Below are positions 33,814 to 43,716 of a stretch of 64,000 nt of DNA, one piece after another. The position numbers were made by a program, and so were the translations under genes. Location of the stretch: NCBI RefSeq assembly GCF_018398315.1, contig NZ_JAHBRW010000001.1:4224501-4288500 (forward strand). Direction: 5' to 3'. Source of the DNA: Chelatococcus sp. YT9 (lineage in GTDB: Bacteria; Pseudomonadota; Alphaproteobacteria; Rhizobiales; Beijerinckiaceae). Position 1 is the first letter of the stretch, and every line of letters starts with the position of its first letter. The notes under the pieces are model-generated. The model was given only the letters and a program-made list of their open reading frames with translations, made no database searches and was not told the DNA's origin.

Positions 33814-33913
33814 TTCGACCGCCCTTTAAATTTGCTAATGAGATCGCCGATAGGAAATCGACGCAGGGCCGTCAATTGCTATCTTTTGTAATAATTCCAA
33901 TGAGTTCGCTTCC

Positions 33914-34705
33914 ATGACGGACGTGCATAGCTCAAACTATTCCCTACGCGACGAAATTCGCGAATATTGGTCGATACGCTCCGAAACCTTTGACTTGAGC
34001 GTTGGGCATGAAATTTTTTCCGACGCGGAGAGGCGCGGGTGGCATCGGTTGATCGCGAGGCACCTCGGGCGGGGTGAAGGGCGGGCAGCTCTGGATCTGG
34101 CTTGCGGCACCGCCGTCATCTCGCATCTCATGCACGATCTGGGTTTCGCGGTGACGGGCGCCGACTGGTCTGAGGCCATGCTGTCGAAGGCGCGCGCCAA
34201 GGCAGCGAAGCGCGGCAGCGATATCCGCTTCATCATGTGCGACGCCGAGAACACCATGGAAGCCCGTGGCAGCTACGATGTCATCATCACACGCCACCTC
34301 GTCTGGACACTTGTGGACCCAAGGGCGGCATTCGCGGAGTGGTATGCGCTGTTGAAACCGGGCGGAAAGCTGCTGATCGTCGATCTCAACCAGGACAAGA
34401 AGACCTGGGCTGGCCTGCTACGCGCATCCCTGGAGAAAATCGCCGGCAAGCCGGCATCGGGCATGCAGGATCCGGATCTCGTCAATCGCGACCAGCGCAT
34501 TCGGTCGCAGCTTTTCTTTTCCAAGGGCATGACCGCGGAAGCGGTGATACCACTCCTTGAGGAAGCTGGCTTCATCGGCGCCGTCGTGGACCGGAAGATG
34601 GGCGACATTCATCTAGCCCAGGCCCGCAAAATGCCCCTGTTGCGCGGGCTCGACCGCCTCCTGCAGGACCGCTATGCGATCTGCGTCACAAAGCCCCTGA
34701 CATAG
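33914..34705 (+). CDS. class I SAM-dependent methyltransferase
   Basis: A 263-residue soluble enzyme. Motif I is LDLACGTAVISHL near residue 58, followed by VTGADWSEAMLSKAR (motif II region) and DVIITRHLVWTL, with LKPGGKLLIVDLN as motif IV/post-I. The fold is of the UbiE/small-molecule type. It is divergent from the iron-type ABC transporter, so it may modify or handle the imported chelate; this is inference. The ribosome binding site is weak. Confidence 0.85.
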   Translation: MTDVHSSNYSLRDEIREYWSIRSETFDLSVGHEIFSDAERRGWHRLIARHLGRGEGRAALDLACGTAVISHLMHDLGFAVTGADWSEAMLSKARAKAAKRGSDIRFIMCDAENTMEARGSYDVIITRHLVWTLVDPRAAFAEWYALLKPGGKLLIVDLNQDKKTWAGLLRASLEKIAGKPASGMQDPDLVNRDQRIRSQLFFSKGMTAEAVIPLLEEAGFIGAVVDRKMGDIHLAQARKMPLLRGLDRLLQDRYAICVTKPLT

Positions 34706-34746
34706 GTACCACGAGAAAACCGCACTCGAAGGCGGGCCCTCACCGT

Positions 34747-35130
34747 TCAGATGAGACCTGCCTGCGTTGCCCATTTCAGCTGGGTGAAGGCCGTCACCTC
34801 ATAGCGCGCCATATAGGTGCAGCGCTGGCCTTCTCCCGGCGCGAAAGAAAGCCGCAGGGCCTGCGCCAGAGCTTTCGCGTCCGCCTCATCGGCGAGCATC
34901 ACCATCTGGGTAATACCGCCCGCGCGGCTTTCCACTGCGAAATCGCCCTGCAAGCGCGGGGTGAGCCACGCCAGCGTGACTTCGTTCGGTGTAGGAAAGA
35001 GCCTTCCGTCTCCGAATGCGGGCTTCTCTCGCGAACGCTTCCGCAGGGTCAGGAAATCTCGAAACTCAAAAGCAATGCCGTGGCTGACGCTGCGAAACGC
35101 GTCAAGCTTACCATTCGTCAACCGAGCCAT
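34747..35130 (-). CDS. hypothetical protein
   Basis: A 127-residue soluble protein without signal peptide or membrane span. Composition is ordinary (RFRDFLTLRKRS-type basic N terminus, then ITQMVMLADEADAKALAQALRL), and its GC use matches the neighbours, so it is probably a real gene. It is convergent with the methyltransferase, 41 bp from its stop. No family recognised. Confidence 0.5.
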   Translation of the reverse strand: MARLTNGKLDAFRSVSHGIAFEFRDFLTLRKRSREKPAFGDGRLFPTPNEVTLAWLTPRLQGDFAVESRAGGITQMVMLADEADAKALAQALRLSFAPGEGQRCTYMARYEVTAFTQLKWATQAGLI

Positions 35131-35624
35131 TCCCCTCCCCCAAAACCGCGCTGCCAGCCTCTCCGATCGACGCAGCGATACGCAGCTTCACGCCGCCTGC
35201 CCTGGCAAAATCCATCCCTTCGCAAAGAGCCTTGGGGACCAGGCCTATGCTGCGCTACTGTCCCCTGAGCCCATCGATGGACGAAGCTTGGCCGGGATAA
35301 TACACCTTCGGTCAGATAGCTACCAGAACCTCGAATGTGCAACGCGGCAGCGTTGGCACAGCAGGGATATGAAGCAGCGCTGCTGCCTGTTTCGACCGAG
35401 AGACATTTTCAGGCGAGCCAGAGGACAAGAACTGAGCGAGCAGCGGCAACTTGCACCGCGTGTCCATTCATCTGTTCGCAGTCAAGCGCCGTTCAGGAGA
35501 GGACCGACAACTTCGTTCCCGCAATGCGTTTCGCCAAGGTGATCGCACTCCGCATAGGAAGCGCGCCTCTTTCCTCGAGCGAAAGATGCTGACCGAAGAG
35601 GCCGGTGCAGCAACGGCGGACGAG
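35131..35624. other. 494-bp intergenic region, no gene seen
   Basis: It separates the accessory half from the riboflavin/nusB cluster. Open frames crossing it are shadows continuing from neighbouring genes. No RNA, repeat or terminator hairpin was identified downstream of nusB. Confidence 0.45.
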
Positions 35625-36104
35625 TCAACCGCGTGGCCCGAGCTCGCCCGGCCTGACCTCGCGAGCGACGGTGTCCAGGACCGCATTGACAAAACCTGGC
35701 TCATCATCGCTGTAGAAGGCGCGCGACACATCCACATATTCGGAGATGACGACTCGCACGGGCACATCCTTGCGAAACATCAGTTCGTAGCAGCCGGCGC
35801 GCAAAACAGCGCGCAGAACGATCTCCACGCGCGTCAGCGGCCAGCCCTTGGCGAGCGCGGCATCGACCTTGCGATCGACCGGCTTCTGCTCGCGAACCAC
35901 GCCGGCAACGATGTCGCGAAAGAATGCAGCTTCCGCCGGCTTGAAGGAGACGCCGTCGATCTCCTGACCCATCCAGTGTGCTTCGAACTGGGCGACCGCC
36001 TCGATGACGCCGGTCGCTGCGACGTCCATCTCGTACAGGGCCTGGACGGCCGCCAGACGAGCCGCGCTCCGGCGTTCGCTTTTGGATACCTGCGCGTCGC
36101 TCAT
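35625..36104 (-). CDS. nusB: transcription antitermination protein NusB
   Basis: A 159-residue all-helical RNA-binding protein of the rRNA antitermination complex. The sequence [22 protein letters not shown] near the N terminus and [27 protein letters not shown] near the C terminus are the standard NusB signatures. The ATG overlaps the ribH stop by four bases, so it is coupled to riboflavin synthesis genes, as in many alphaproteobacteria. Confidence 0.95.
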   Translation of the reverse strand: MSDAQVSKSERRSAARLAAVQALYEMDVAATGVIEAVAQFEAHWMGQEIDGVSFKPAEAAFFRDIVAGVVREQKPVDRKVDAALAKGWPLTRVEIVLRAVLRAGCYELMFRKDVPVRVVISEYVDVSRAFYSDDEPGFVNAVLDTVAREVRPGELGPRG

Positions 36105-36601
36105 CGTATCTTACCTGCCACGGCGAGTTCACGCTTGATGCGGAGGACGGCGAGTGCCGCTTGGGCGGCTCCACCACCCTTGTCCATGTCGCTCACGCGC
36201 GCTCGCGCCCAAGCCTGCTCGTCGTTCTCCACCGTCAGAATGCCATTCCCAAATGGCAGACGACGGGTCACCGACAGTTCCATCAGGGCACGCGCGCTCT
36301 CATTGGCGACGATATCATAATGGCCTGTCTCGCCCCGGATGACGCAGCCGAGCGCCACCGCCGCATCATAGGGAAGACCTCGTGCCTCAGCGGCGTCGAG
36401 TGCGATCGCCAGAAGAGCCGGCAATTCAAGCGCGCCAGGCACGGTGAGGACATCAACGGAGGCGCCGGCCGCCTCGCATGCGCCACGAGCGCCACGCAGC
36501 AATTCGTCTGCAAGGTCGTCATAGTATCGCGCCTCGACAATGAGAACGCGCGCTGGGCCTGAGAAGGCGGCGACAGGTGTACTTTGGCGTGGAGCGGCCA
36601 T
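36101..36601 (-). CDS. ribH: 6,7-dimethyl-8-ribityllumazine synthase
   Basis: Penultimate step of riboflavin synthesis: joins the ribitylaminopyrimidine with dihydroxybutanone phosphate. The 166-residue protein has the family motifs [27 protein letters not shown] (with the catalytic His) and [12 protein letters not shown]. The ATG at 36601 (MAAPRQSTP) is chosen; the open frame extends further but would run through the ribE-ribH gap. Coupled to nusB downstream, 79 bp after ribE. Confidence 0.95.
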   Translation of the reverse strand: MAAPRQSTPVAAFSGPARVLIVEARYYDDLADELLRGARGACEAAGASVDVLTVPGALELPALLAIALDAAEARGLPYDAAVALGCVIRGETGHYDIVANESARALMELSVTRRLPFGNGILTVENDEQAWARARVSDMDKGGGAAQAALAVLRIKRELAVAGKIR

Positions 36602-36680
36602 GACGATGATCCGGACGAGATAAAAGACGGGACAGATGACTAGGGGTCCGGGCATACGTCGCCACGAACCGAGCCTGTGC

Positions 36681-37334
36681 TCAGTAACCCGCCCCCCGCG
36701 CCTCCGCAAGGCGTGCGGCATAGCGGGCCATGAGATCCACCTCAAGATTGAGGCGGTCGCCAACATGACGCGCGCCCCAAGTCGTGACCTCGAGAGTATG
36801 CGGAATGAGGAGGATAGAGAACACGTTGCGTTCGACGTGGTTGACCGTCAGAGAGCAGCCATCGAGCGCAACCGAGCCCTTGGCGGCAATAAAGGCCGCC
36901 ATGGCATCCGGTGCGCGAATGTCGAACCGGGCGGTCGCCCCCCAGGAGTTCCCCTCACCGCCTTCGCCCACTTCCGTGATGTCCTCCCGGGCGATGATGG
37001 TGGCGATCCCGTCCACATGACCCGTGACGATATGTCCCCCGAGCTCATCGCCAATCTTTAGCGAGCGCTCCAGATTAACGCGTGTGCCGACCGTCCAGGC
37101 GCCAACCGTCGTCAGCGCGAGGGTCTCAGCCGCCGCGTCAACTTCAAACCACGAACCCTGTTCGTGAGGACCAACCGCAACGACCGTCAGACAGGGGCCG
37201 CCGCAAGCAATCGAAGCGCCGATGGCGATCGTTTCCGGGTCATAGCGCGAAACAATGCGCAAACGGCGCAGGGTTCCCTGGAAGTTTTCGGCGGCAACGA
37301 CCTCGCCGACGTCCGTCACGATTCCGGTAAACAT
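36681..37334 (-). CDS. ribE: riboflavin synthase alpha chain
   Basis: Converts two lumazine molecules into riboflavin plus the pyrimidine. The 217-residue protein starts [13 protein letters not shown] and consists of two similar beta-barrel halves. [11 protein letters not shown] in the first half corresponds to [11 protein letters not shown] in the second, and [11 protein letters not shown] marks the domain boundary. The start overlaps the end of ribD by 19 bp, so the two are translated together. Confidence 0.95.
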   Translation of the reverse strand: MFTGIVTDVGEVVAAENFQGTLRRLRIVSRYDPETIAIGASIACGGPCLTVVAVGPHEQGSWFEVDAAAETLALTTVGAWTVGTRVNLERSLKIGDELGGHIVTGHVDGIATIIAREDITEVGEGGEGNSWGATARFDIRAPDAMAAFIAAKGSVALDGCSLTVNHVERNVFSILLIPHTLEVTTWGARHVGDRLNLEVDLMARYAARLAEARGAGY

Positions 37335-38524
37335 GAACTTGGCCTCTCAAGGACAGCGAATCGGTCAACGGCTCCCCCCGCCGCGCTGCCCGCATTAGTC
37401 AGCGTTACATCCTGATGGGCGACATCCCATGTGACGGCGGCTTTGACAATCCCGCCTTGAACAAGTTGCGCCAGATGCGGCCCGATAGCCCGGATGCCGG
37501 GTCGCGCTGATGACGCCCCCAGAGGGAGCGGTCCTGTCACGGTGACGAGCTCATCCACCAGCCCCGCCGCGGCCAACGCATCGGCAAGCTGCGGTCCGCC
37601 TTCACAGAAGACACGCGTCACGCCGCGCGTCGCCAGGAGCCGCAGCGCCGCGTTGAGATCCACCCTGCCGATGGAGCCGAGGCGCATAACTTCAACACCT
37701 TGCGCAACCAGCGTCCGCTCGGCCTCGATCGGCGCATCCCGGCCCGCGACGATCCAGGTGGGATGCTCAGCCGCCGTCCGCGCGACCACGGCAGTCGGCG
37801 GCGTGCGAAGCGCCGTGTCGATGATGACGCGCACCGGCGAGCGCGCCTCCATCCCCGGCAGCCGCACGTTCAGGGCAGGATCGTCAGCCAGAACGGTGCC
37901 GACCCCAACCATGATGACATCGGCATGCGCACGCATGAGATGGACGTGATCATTGGCGACCGGCCCGGTGATGCGCAGGCGTTCACCCGCAACGCCCGCA
38001 AAGCCATCTGCGGTCATCGCCAGTTTGACGGTGACCGCAGGTCGTCCCTCCCGCACACGCAGGATATGGCCGCGATGGGCGCGTTCCGCCTCCTTCGCCA
38101 GAGGGCCAATGGTTACGTCAACGCCTGCATCCCGGAGACGGGCATGCCCGGCGCCCGCCACTCGTGCGTCGGGATCCTCGAGCGCCGAGACCACCCGTGC
38201 GATACCCGCGGCGATGACCGAATCAACGCAGGGTGGGCTTCGTCCCCAGTGCGAACAGGGCTCCAGTGTCACATAAAGCGTCGCGCCACGCGCCGCCTCC
38301 CCGGCCGCGGCCAGGGCGACAGGTTCACCATGGGGACGTCCTCCCGGCTGGGTCATGCCGCGGCCCAGGATGACACCCTCCGGCCCGGGCGCGACGACCA
38401 GCGCGCCGACAGAAGGATTTGGCCACGTCAGTCCCAGGTGACGCGCGCCAAGGACGAGCGCATCGCGCATGAAGCGGCGATCCAGCGAGATCTGGTGCGG
38501 CGAAAGGGACTCGATGGCGGGCAA
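37316..38524 (-). CDS. ribD: bifunctional riboflavin deaminase/reductase
   Basis: Second and third steps of riboflavin synthesis. The N-terminal deaminase has the zinc-binding GRPHGEPVAL and PCSHWGRSPPC motifs. The C-terminal reductase spans about residues 150-400 (VTVKLAMTADGFAG, then VIIDTALRTPP). The start is TTG at 38524; the first ATG (codon 19) would remove part of the RibD N terminus (HQISLDRRFM). A total of 402 residues is slightly longer than usual. It follows nrdR by three bases. Confidence 0.93.
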   Translation of the reverse strand: MPAIESLSPHQISLDRRFMRDALVLGARHLGLTWPNPSVGALVVAPGPEGVILGRGMTQPGGRPHGEPVALAAAGEAARGATLYVTLEPCSHWGRSPPCVDSVIAAGIARVVSALEDPDARVAGAGHARLRDAGVDVTIGPLAKEAERAHRGHILRVREGRPAVTVKLAMTADGFAGVAGERLRITGPVANDHVHLMRAHADVIMVGVGTVLADDPALNVRLPGMEARSPVRVIIDTALRTPPTAVVARTAAEHPTWIVAGRDAPIEAERTLVAQGVEVMRLGSIGRVDLNAALRLLATRGVTRVFCEGGPQLADALAAAGLVDELVTVTGPLPLGASSARPGIRAIGPHLAQLVQGGIVKAAVTWDVAHQDVTLTNAGSAAGGAVDRFAVLERPSSCLPES

Positions 38525-38527
38525 AGT

Positions 38528-39043
38528 TCAGGTCTTTGTGTCGACCGCGTCGGGAGCATCAGCCCCACCAACATCGGCCTCGACGGGCAACTCTTCAAGA
38601 GCCAGTTCACCAATGAGCGCCTTGAAGTCCTGAGCCTCGCGGAAGTTCCTGTAAACTGACGCGAAGCGAACATAGGCCACGCTGTCTAGATTGCGCAGCG
38701 CTTTCATCACCACCTCGCCGATCATCTGGCTGGTGACTTCGGCCTCACCCGTGCTCTCGAGCTGGCGGACCACACCGTTTATCAGCCGCTCGACCCGCTC
38801 CGGGTCAACTGCCCGCTTGCGTAGCGAGACATTGACGGAACGCGTGAGCTTGTCGCGGTCGAAAGGCACACGGCGACCCGAGCGCTTCAACACCATCAGT
38901 TCGCGTAGCTGGACGCGCTCGAATGTCGTGAAACGACCACCGCAGTCCGGACACACACGCCGGCGGCGGATGGAGGAATGATCATCGGTCGGCCGGGAGT
39001 CCTTTACCTGCGTATCGAGACTGCCGCAGAACGGGCAACGCAT
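38528..39043 (-). CDS. nrdR: transcriptional repressor NrdR
   Basis: Represses ribonucleotide reductase genes in response to nucleotide levels. The 171-residue protein has the N-terminal zinc ribbon ([16 protein letters not shown] and [14 protein letters not shown]) and an ATP-cone ([21 protein letters not shown]). A C-terminal tail after EDFKAL is longer than usual and Asp/Ala-rich. It lies between glyA and ribD in the usual alphaproteobacterial order. No NrdR boxes were seen here, as expected, because its targets are elsewhere. Confidence 0.95.
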   Translation of the reverse strand: MRCPFCGSLDTQVKDSRPTDDHSSIRRRRVCPDCGGRFTTFERVQLRELMVLKRSGRRVPFDRDKLTRSVNVSLRKRAVDPERVERLINGVVRQLESTGEAEVTSQMIGEVVMKALRNLDSVAYVRFASVYRNFREAQDFKALIGELALEELPVEADVGGADAPDAVDTKT

Positions 39044-39128
39044 GGTTTCACTCCGGCTTCATGACGCAGCGCCCCCGGCGCTGCGTCCAAAAACCATAAC
39101 AGGCTCTGATATGGCCAAGCGAGTCCAA

Positions 39129-40436
39129 TCACCCGTAGATCGGGAAGCGCTTGGTCAATTCATGGGTGCGCTTCAGGACGGCCGCTTCAGTCGCGGCATT
39201 CTCAACGTCACCATGAGCCGCCAGACCATCGAGCACCTCGACGATGAGCGACGCCACCTGCTTGAATTCGGCCACGCCGAAACCGCGTGACGTCGCAGCC
39301 GGCGTCCCGAGGCGAATGCCGGATGTGATGGTCGGCTTCTCCGGATCGAAGGGCACGCCGTTCTTGTTGCAGGTGATTCCAGCACGGCCGAGCGCCGCCT
39401 CGGCGGCCTTGCCCGTGAGCTTCTTGGGCCGGAGGTCGACGAGCATCAGATGGTTATCCGTGCCGCCCGTCACGATGTCATAGCCGCCTGCCGCGATGCC
39501 ATCGGCAAGAACCTTCGCATTATCCACGACCGCGCGGGCGTAGACCTTGAAGTCAGGCTTCAGTGCCTCACCGAAGGAGACCGCCTTCGCCGCGATGACA
39601 TGCATCAGCGGGCCGCCCTGCAGGCCGGGGAAGATGGCCGAATTGATCTTCTTGGCCAAGTCCTCTTCGTTGGTGAGGATCATGCCGCCGCGCGGGCCGC
39701 GCAAGGTCTTGTGGGTCGTGGTCGTGACCACATGGGCATGCGGGAACGGGGATGGATGCGCGCCGCCGGCCACCAGTCCGGCGAAATGGGCGATGTCGAC
39801 CATGAAATAGGCGCCGACGGCGTCGGCAATGGCCCGGAAGCGTTCGAAATCCCAGTGACGGGCATAGGCCGAGCCACCGGCCACGATCACCTTGGGCTTA
39901 TGGGCATGCGCGAGGCGCTCCACCTCATCCATGTCGACGCGATGATCGGTCTTCGACACCGGATAGGGAACGGGCTTGAACCACTTGCCCGACATGTTCG
40001 GCGGTGCGCCATGGGTCAGATGGCCGCCGGCCGCGAGATCCAGCCCCATGAACGTGTCACCGGGCTGCATGAGCGCCATGAACACGGCCTGGTTTGCCTG
40101 GGAACCGGAGTTCGCCTGCACATTGGCGAAGCGGCAATCGAATAGGCGGCATGCCCGCTCGATCGCGAGATCCTCGGCGATATCGACGAACTGACAACCG
40201 CCGTAGTAGCGCCGACGCGGATAACCTTCCGCATATTTGTTCGTCATCACCGAGCCCTGCGCCTCAAGAACGGCGCGGGAAACGATGTTCTCGGAGGCGA
40301 TCAATTCGATCTCGTCGCGCTGGCGACCGAGTTCGAGCTCGATGGCGCGGGCAATCTCCGGATCGGCGTCCGCAAGCGACGCGGAAAAAAAGCTGTTCGT
40401 CAAATGGCTTCCGGCCGCGGCTTCATGTGCGCTCAT
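39129..40436 (-). CDS. glyA: serine hydroxymethyltransferase
   Basis: Interconverts serine and glycine while loading tetrahydrofolate with one-carbon units. The 435-residue PLP enzyme has the lysine in [13 protein letters not shown] and the typical [16 protein letters not shown]. The ATG at 40436 (MSAHEAAAG) is preferred to upstream in-frame codons, which encode a basic, unlike-family leader. First gene of the glyA-nrdR-ribDEH-nusB cluster. Confidence 0.95.
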   Translation of the reverse strand: MSAHEAAAGSHLTNSFFSASLADADPEIARAIELELGRQRDEIELIASENIVSRAVLEAQGSVMTNKYAEGYPRRRYYGGCQFVDIAEDLAIERACRLFDCRFANVQANSGSQANQAVFMALMQPGDTFMGLDLAAGGHLTHGAPPNMSGKWFKPVPYPVSKTDHRVDMDEVERLAHAHKPKVIVAGGSAYARHWDFERFRAIADAVGAYFMVDIAHFAGLVAGGAHPSPFPHAHVVTTTTHKTLRGPRGGMILTNEEDLAKKINSAIFPGLQGGPLMHVIAAKAVSFGEALKPDFKVYARAVVDNAKVLADGIAAGGYDIVTGGTDNHLMLVDLRPKKLTGKAAEAALGRAGITCNKNGVPFDPEKPTITSGIRLGTPAATSRGFGVAEFKQVASLIVEVLDGLAAHGDVENAATEAAVLKRTHELTKRFPIYG

Positions 40437-40760
40437 CGTCTCTACTCCCGTGATAGAACGGTATGGATGGCGCGACATGTGCGCCACCGCAAGCGGTGCC
40501 AAGCTAGGCCGGCCGTGCCGAAGGCTGTCCTGGAACGGCGGGTTCTTCACCGCGCCGTCCCCATATCACGCGCCACGATCCAGGCCAACACAGGACCACG
40601 AAAACGGGAGGTGGACGGGCTATTGGACGCACCGCAGGCACTGTTCAAGCGACACTGCGGCCGATTATGCGCCGACAATGCAACCGACCGGTCATGAATT
40701 GCCGGATTGCGGCCCTCCCCTCATAAGAACTGCCGGTCAGAACAGAATGTGCATGAAGCG
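40437..40760. other. 324-bp divergent promoter region
   Basis: It separates glyA from the nucleotidyltransferase gene and should hold both promoters. No riboswitch, palindrome or further gene could be recognised. Confidence 0.4.
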
Positions 40761-41435
40761 ATGCCGAATCACCTCGCCGTGCCGGATCAGCATGCCTGGG
40801 CCCCTTGGCACCCGGCCGAATTAGCCCAACGTCTCGCCGGGACATCGAGTCCTTGGTGTGTCGTCGGCGGTTGGGCTCTCGATCTCTGCCACGGGCGTGA
40901 GACACGCCCGCATAGCGATCTGGAATTCACGGTTTTGCGCAAGAACCTCCCGGCGTTCCGTCAAAGGTTGGGGGAGCTGGAGTTCTACACCGTTAAGGAT
41001 GGCACGATCGAGCCGCTCTCGACCGATGAGGAGCCGGCCGCGGATGTTGCCCAGATCTGGTGCTTCGCTCGCTCCGATCATCGCTGGCGAGTCGACATGA
41101 TGATAGAACCGGGGACGCCTGCGACATGGATCTACAAGCGTGATCCAACGATCACGCGCCCGCGCAGCAGAATGGTGGCGCGATCTCCTTGCGGCATCCC
41201 ATACCTTCAGCCCGCCGCCGTCCTTCTGTTCAAGGCCAAGGATCAGCGTCCGAAGGATGAGGTGGATTTCGCGCGAGCCTTGCCGCTTCTGCCTGCGGCA
41301 GAACGCCTATGGCTGAAGGACTGCCTTGATCGTCTCCACCCGGGCCACCCCTGGGCGCAGGCCCTGCAGAGCCCATTTTCGCTATCAGGTTCGCTGAGCG
41401 CCCTGAGAGCCGCCCATAAAAAAGCCCGCCGATGA
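40761..41435 (+). CDS. nucleotidyltransferase-domain protein, ANT(2'')/lincosamide-type fold
   Basis: About 224 residues. The active-site pattern WCVVGGWALDLCHGRETRPHSDLEF (Gly-Gly, then acidic metal-binding pair) is that of aminoglycoside nucleotidyltransferases of the AadB type; VDMMIEP supplies the third acidic residue. Chromosomal members often have other or unknown substrates, so resistance should not be assumed. The ATG at 40761 is likely; upstream in-frame codons exist. The stop codon sits inside a bidirectional terminator. Confidence 0.75.
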   Translation: MPNHLAVPDQHAWAPWHPAELAQRLAGTSSPWCVVGGWALDLCHGRETRPHSDLEFTVLRKNLPAFRQRLGELEFYTVKDGTIEPLSTDEEPAADVAQIWCFARSDHRWRVDMMIEPGTPATWIYKRDPTITRPRSRMVARSPCGIPYLQPAAVLLFKAKDQRPKDEVDFARALPLLPAAERLWLKDCLDRLHPGHPWAQALQSPFSLSGSLSALRAAHKKARR

Positions 41436-41450
41436 GGCGGGCCTTTCTTC
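41424..41450. terminator. bidirectional terminator
   Basis: GCCCGCC at 41424-41430 and GGCGGGC at 41436-41442 form a 7-bp hairpin. It is preceded by AAAAAA and followed by CTTTCTT, so it can terminate both the rightward nucleotidyltransferase gene and the leftward transpeptidase gene. Confidence 0.8.
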
Positions 41451-41467
41451 ACACGCGTTCTGATCGC

Positions 41468-42748
41468 TCAGTTCGTCGCATCGATGTCTTCGTCGATCGC
41501 CGAGTAGTTCATCACCTTCGCGATATTCAGGCCGTCGCGATTGTAGATGTCATCACGGAACTGCACCGCGCCATCAGCCGTGGCCCAGCTCGTGATATAA
41601 GTCCAGTAGACAGGAACCGCCGACGTGATCGTCGCGTCGATGCGGTCGCCCGATGCGATCGCCGCGTCGATGCGGGCACGATCCCAGCCGGGCGTGTCCT
41701 TCAGGAGCCACGTGATGTAGTCGCGCACGTTCTGGACGCGCACACAGCCTGACGACACGAAGCGGAAATCGTCACCGAACACACCCTTGGAAGGCGTGTC
41801 GTGCATGTAAACGCCATGGGGGTTCGGGATATTGATGCGGACCATGCCCATCGAATTCAGGTCGGCGCCGGGATCCTGCCGGAACATGTAGCGCGTTGCT
41901 TCGTTCGAGTTCCAGTTGATGCTCTGCGGTGGGACTTCCTGTCCCTGGCCGTTGAACACGCGGATCTTCTGGTCCGTGAGATAGCTCGGGTCGGTCCGCA
42001 TCTTCGGGATCAGGTCCTTGCGGATGATCGACGCCGGCACGGTCCAGAACGGATTGAAGTTCACCTGGGTGATCTTGGCGTTCATGATCGGCGACTGTCG
42101 ATCGATCTTGCCGACACCAGCCGCGTGTCGCGTCGCGACATGACCATTCTCAACGGTCTCCACCTGGGCGGCCGGAATGTTCACGATCACGTAGCGTTGG
42201 CCGAGATTGCCGGACAACGAGCGCAGACGGACGAGGTTCGTCTCGAGCTGCTGCAGGCGCACCTGGGCCGGCACGTTCATCGCGGCGATGGTGCTGGCAT
42301 TCACAACGCCCGTTTGCGCCAGCCCATGGCGGCCCTGGAAACGCTTGACGGCGGCTTCGACATAAGAGTCGAAGATGTCCGTGTCGCCAGATTGCACGGA
42401 AAGGTCCCCGCTTGCCGCGAGCCGCTGGCGCAGGCCTACGACAGCCGGACTGCGCATGCCGACCTTGAGAGTCTGGCGGCCCTGGATCTGCCCCCACCCC
42501 CCGCGGTTCACGATATCGCGATACTGCACGATCGCGGCTTCGGTCGCTGCGACCGCCTCAGCCGACAAGGTCGGCGTATTGGACCGACGCAAGCGCATGC
42601 TCGACGCGGCGTCATAGCTTTGTACCCACTCGGCCTGCGAGCCGAGCGCTACCTGTTGCGCTTGCGCGATTTCAACCGTTGCGATCGACGTCACGCCGAG
42701 CGTTACGGCCAGCAATCCAACATTCGATAAGGAGTACCGAAGGCTCAC
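41468..42748 (-). CDS. L,D-transpeptidase, YcbB type
   Basis: Cross-links peptidoglycan in the periplasm. A peptidoglycan-binding segment (RSPAVVGLRQRLAASG to FQGRHGLAQTGVV) is followed by the YkuD catalytic domain with YMHDTPSKGVF and SSGCVRVQNV, containing the catalytic Cys. The GTG at 42748 gives the best signal peptide (SLRYSLSNVGLLAVTLGV, cut after AQA); in-frame starts at 42796 and 42886 are possible. It lies downstream of a LdtR-type regulator gene, and in Liberibacter and Sinorhizobium LdtR controls a gene of this kind. Confidence 0.9.
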   Translation of the reverse strand: MSLRYSLSNVGLLAVTLGVTSIATVEIAQAQQVALGSQAEWVQSYDAASSMRLRRSNTPTLSAEAVAATEAAIVQYRDIVNRGGWGQIQGRQTLKVGMRSPAVVGLRQRLAASGDLSVQSGDTDIFDSYVEAAVKRFQGRHGLAQTGVVNASTIAAMNVPAQVRLQQLETNLVRLRSLSGNLGQRYVIVNIPAAQVETVENGHVATRHAAGVGKIDRQSPIMNAKITQVNFNPFWTVPASIIRKDLIPKMRTDPSYLTDQKIRVFNGQGQEVPPQSINWNSNEATRYMFRQDPGADLNSMGMVRINIPNPHGVYMHDTPSKGVFGDDFRFVSSGCVRVQNVRDYITWLLKDTPGWDRARIDAAIASGDRIDATITSAVPVYWTYITSWATADGAVQFRDDIYNRDGLNIAKVMNYSAIDEDIDATN

Positions 42749-43010
42749 AGACCCAATCCCACTGTTGAACTCAACATGCCCCGACGCCAGCGCCATAGGC
42801 GCAGGCAACAACCGCCGGGTCCGATGGTCGAACTGTAAGCGGTAGTCCGTTAAACAACCATGAGCAGTCGGGCTAATTTGTGGCATCTAACGGGAGCGCA
42901 TCGGGTCGTCAATCCCGTGTTGCCGCAATGCAACAAAAGCGAGGATCGCGGCACCCCCTGAGGGGAGATGCCGGATCACCATGCGACCTTGCAAGACTAA
43001 CCCATTGCGA

Positions 43011-43523
43011 TCAGAGCTTATAACGGATCTGGTCTGTCCAATAGCGCTCCAGACGCAGGAGCGATCGGTTGATCAGCTTGAAATCATCACACGAGATCCC
43101 CCCGAGCGGTGCAATCGTCTGCATATGCTTCTCGTAAAGCGCGGTCACGACGTCGTGAACCGCCCTGCCCTTGGGGGTCAGCGTGATGCGCATGGAACGG
43201 CGGTCGACGCGCGAGCGGGTCTGCTGGAGATAGCCCATCTCGACCAGCTTCTTGACGTTATAGGAGACATTGGCGCCGAGATAATAGCCACGCGACCGCA
43301 GCTCGCTGGCGCTCAGTTCCTTGTCGCCGATATTGTAGAGCAGGAGCGCTTGCACGCTGTTCAGCTCGTTTCCGCCGCGCCGCTCGAATTCATCCTTGAT
43401 GACATCGAGAAGACGGCGATGGAGACGCTCCACAAGCGTCAGCGATTCCAGATAGAGCCCGCTGATATCATCTTCGACCGGAGCGGGAACACTCTTTCCA
43501 ATCAATTGTGCTGCAATAGTCAT
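43011..43523 (-). CDS. ldtR: LdtR-type MarR-family regulator
   Basis: A 170-residue MarR-type protein. The winged helix contains ALLLYNIGDKELSASELRSRG, then SYNVKKLVEMGYLQQTRSRVDRRSMRITLTPKG. The N- and C-terminal helices would form the dimer interface. Sequence style and position next to the L,D-transpeptidase gene match LdtR, known in Candidatus Liberibacter and rhizobia to respond to small aromatic ligands and to regulate ldtP. The ATG at 43523 has GAGG upstream; an ATG four codons earlier is less likely. Symbol given by homology and context. Confidence 0.85.
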   Translation of the reverse strand: MTIAAQLIGKSVPAPVEDDISGLYLESLTLVERLHRRLLDVIKDEFERRGGNELNSVQALLLYNIGDKELSASELRSRGYYLGANVSYNVKKLVEMGYLQQTRSRVDRRSMRITLTPKGRAVHDVVTALYEKHMQTIAPLGGISCDDFKLINRSLLRLERYWTDQIRYKL

Positions 43524-43716
43524 TTGACGCCTCATAAATTATCTTTGCGATCCGTTGATCGGATCTGCGAACGAATGAGGCAGACACTACGCGAGATCTC
43601 TGAAAGGCGATTTAATCAATAAAATGAACAAGATATTTCTTCATCGCACATAGTTTCAGTACGAATTGCGCGAGAAACGGCGTCAGCCCGGCCCTCGAAC
43701 CGCCAGTTGTCGAAGT

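Noticed and set aside
37700-38659. 319-residue open frame opposite ribD and nrdR
   Set aside because: Covers two well-supported genes on the other strand and has shadow composition.
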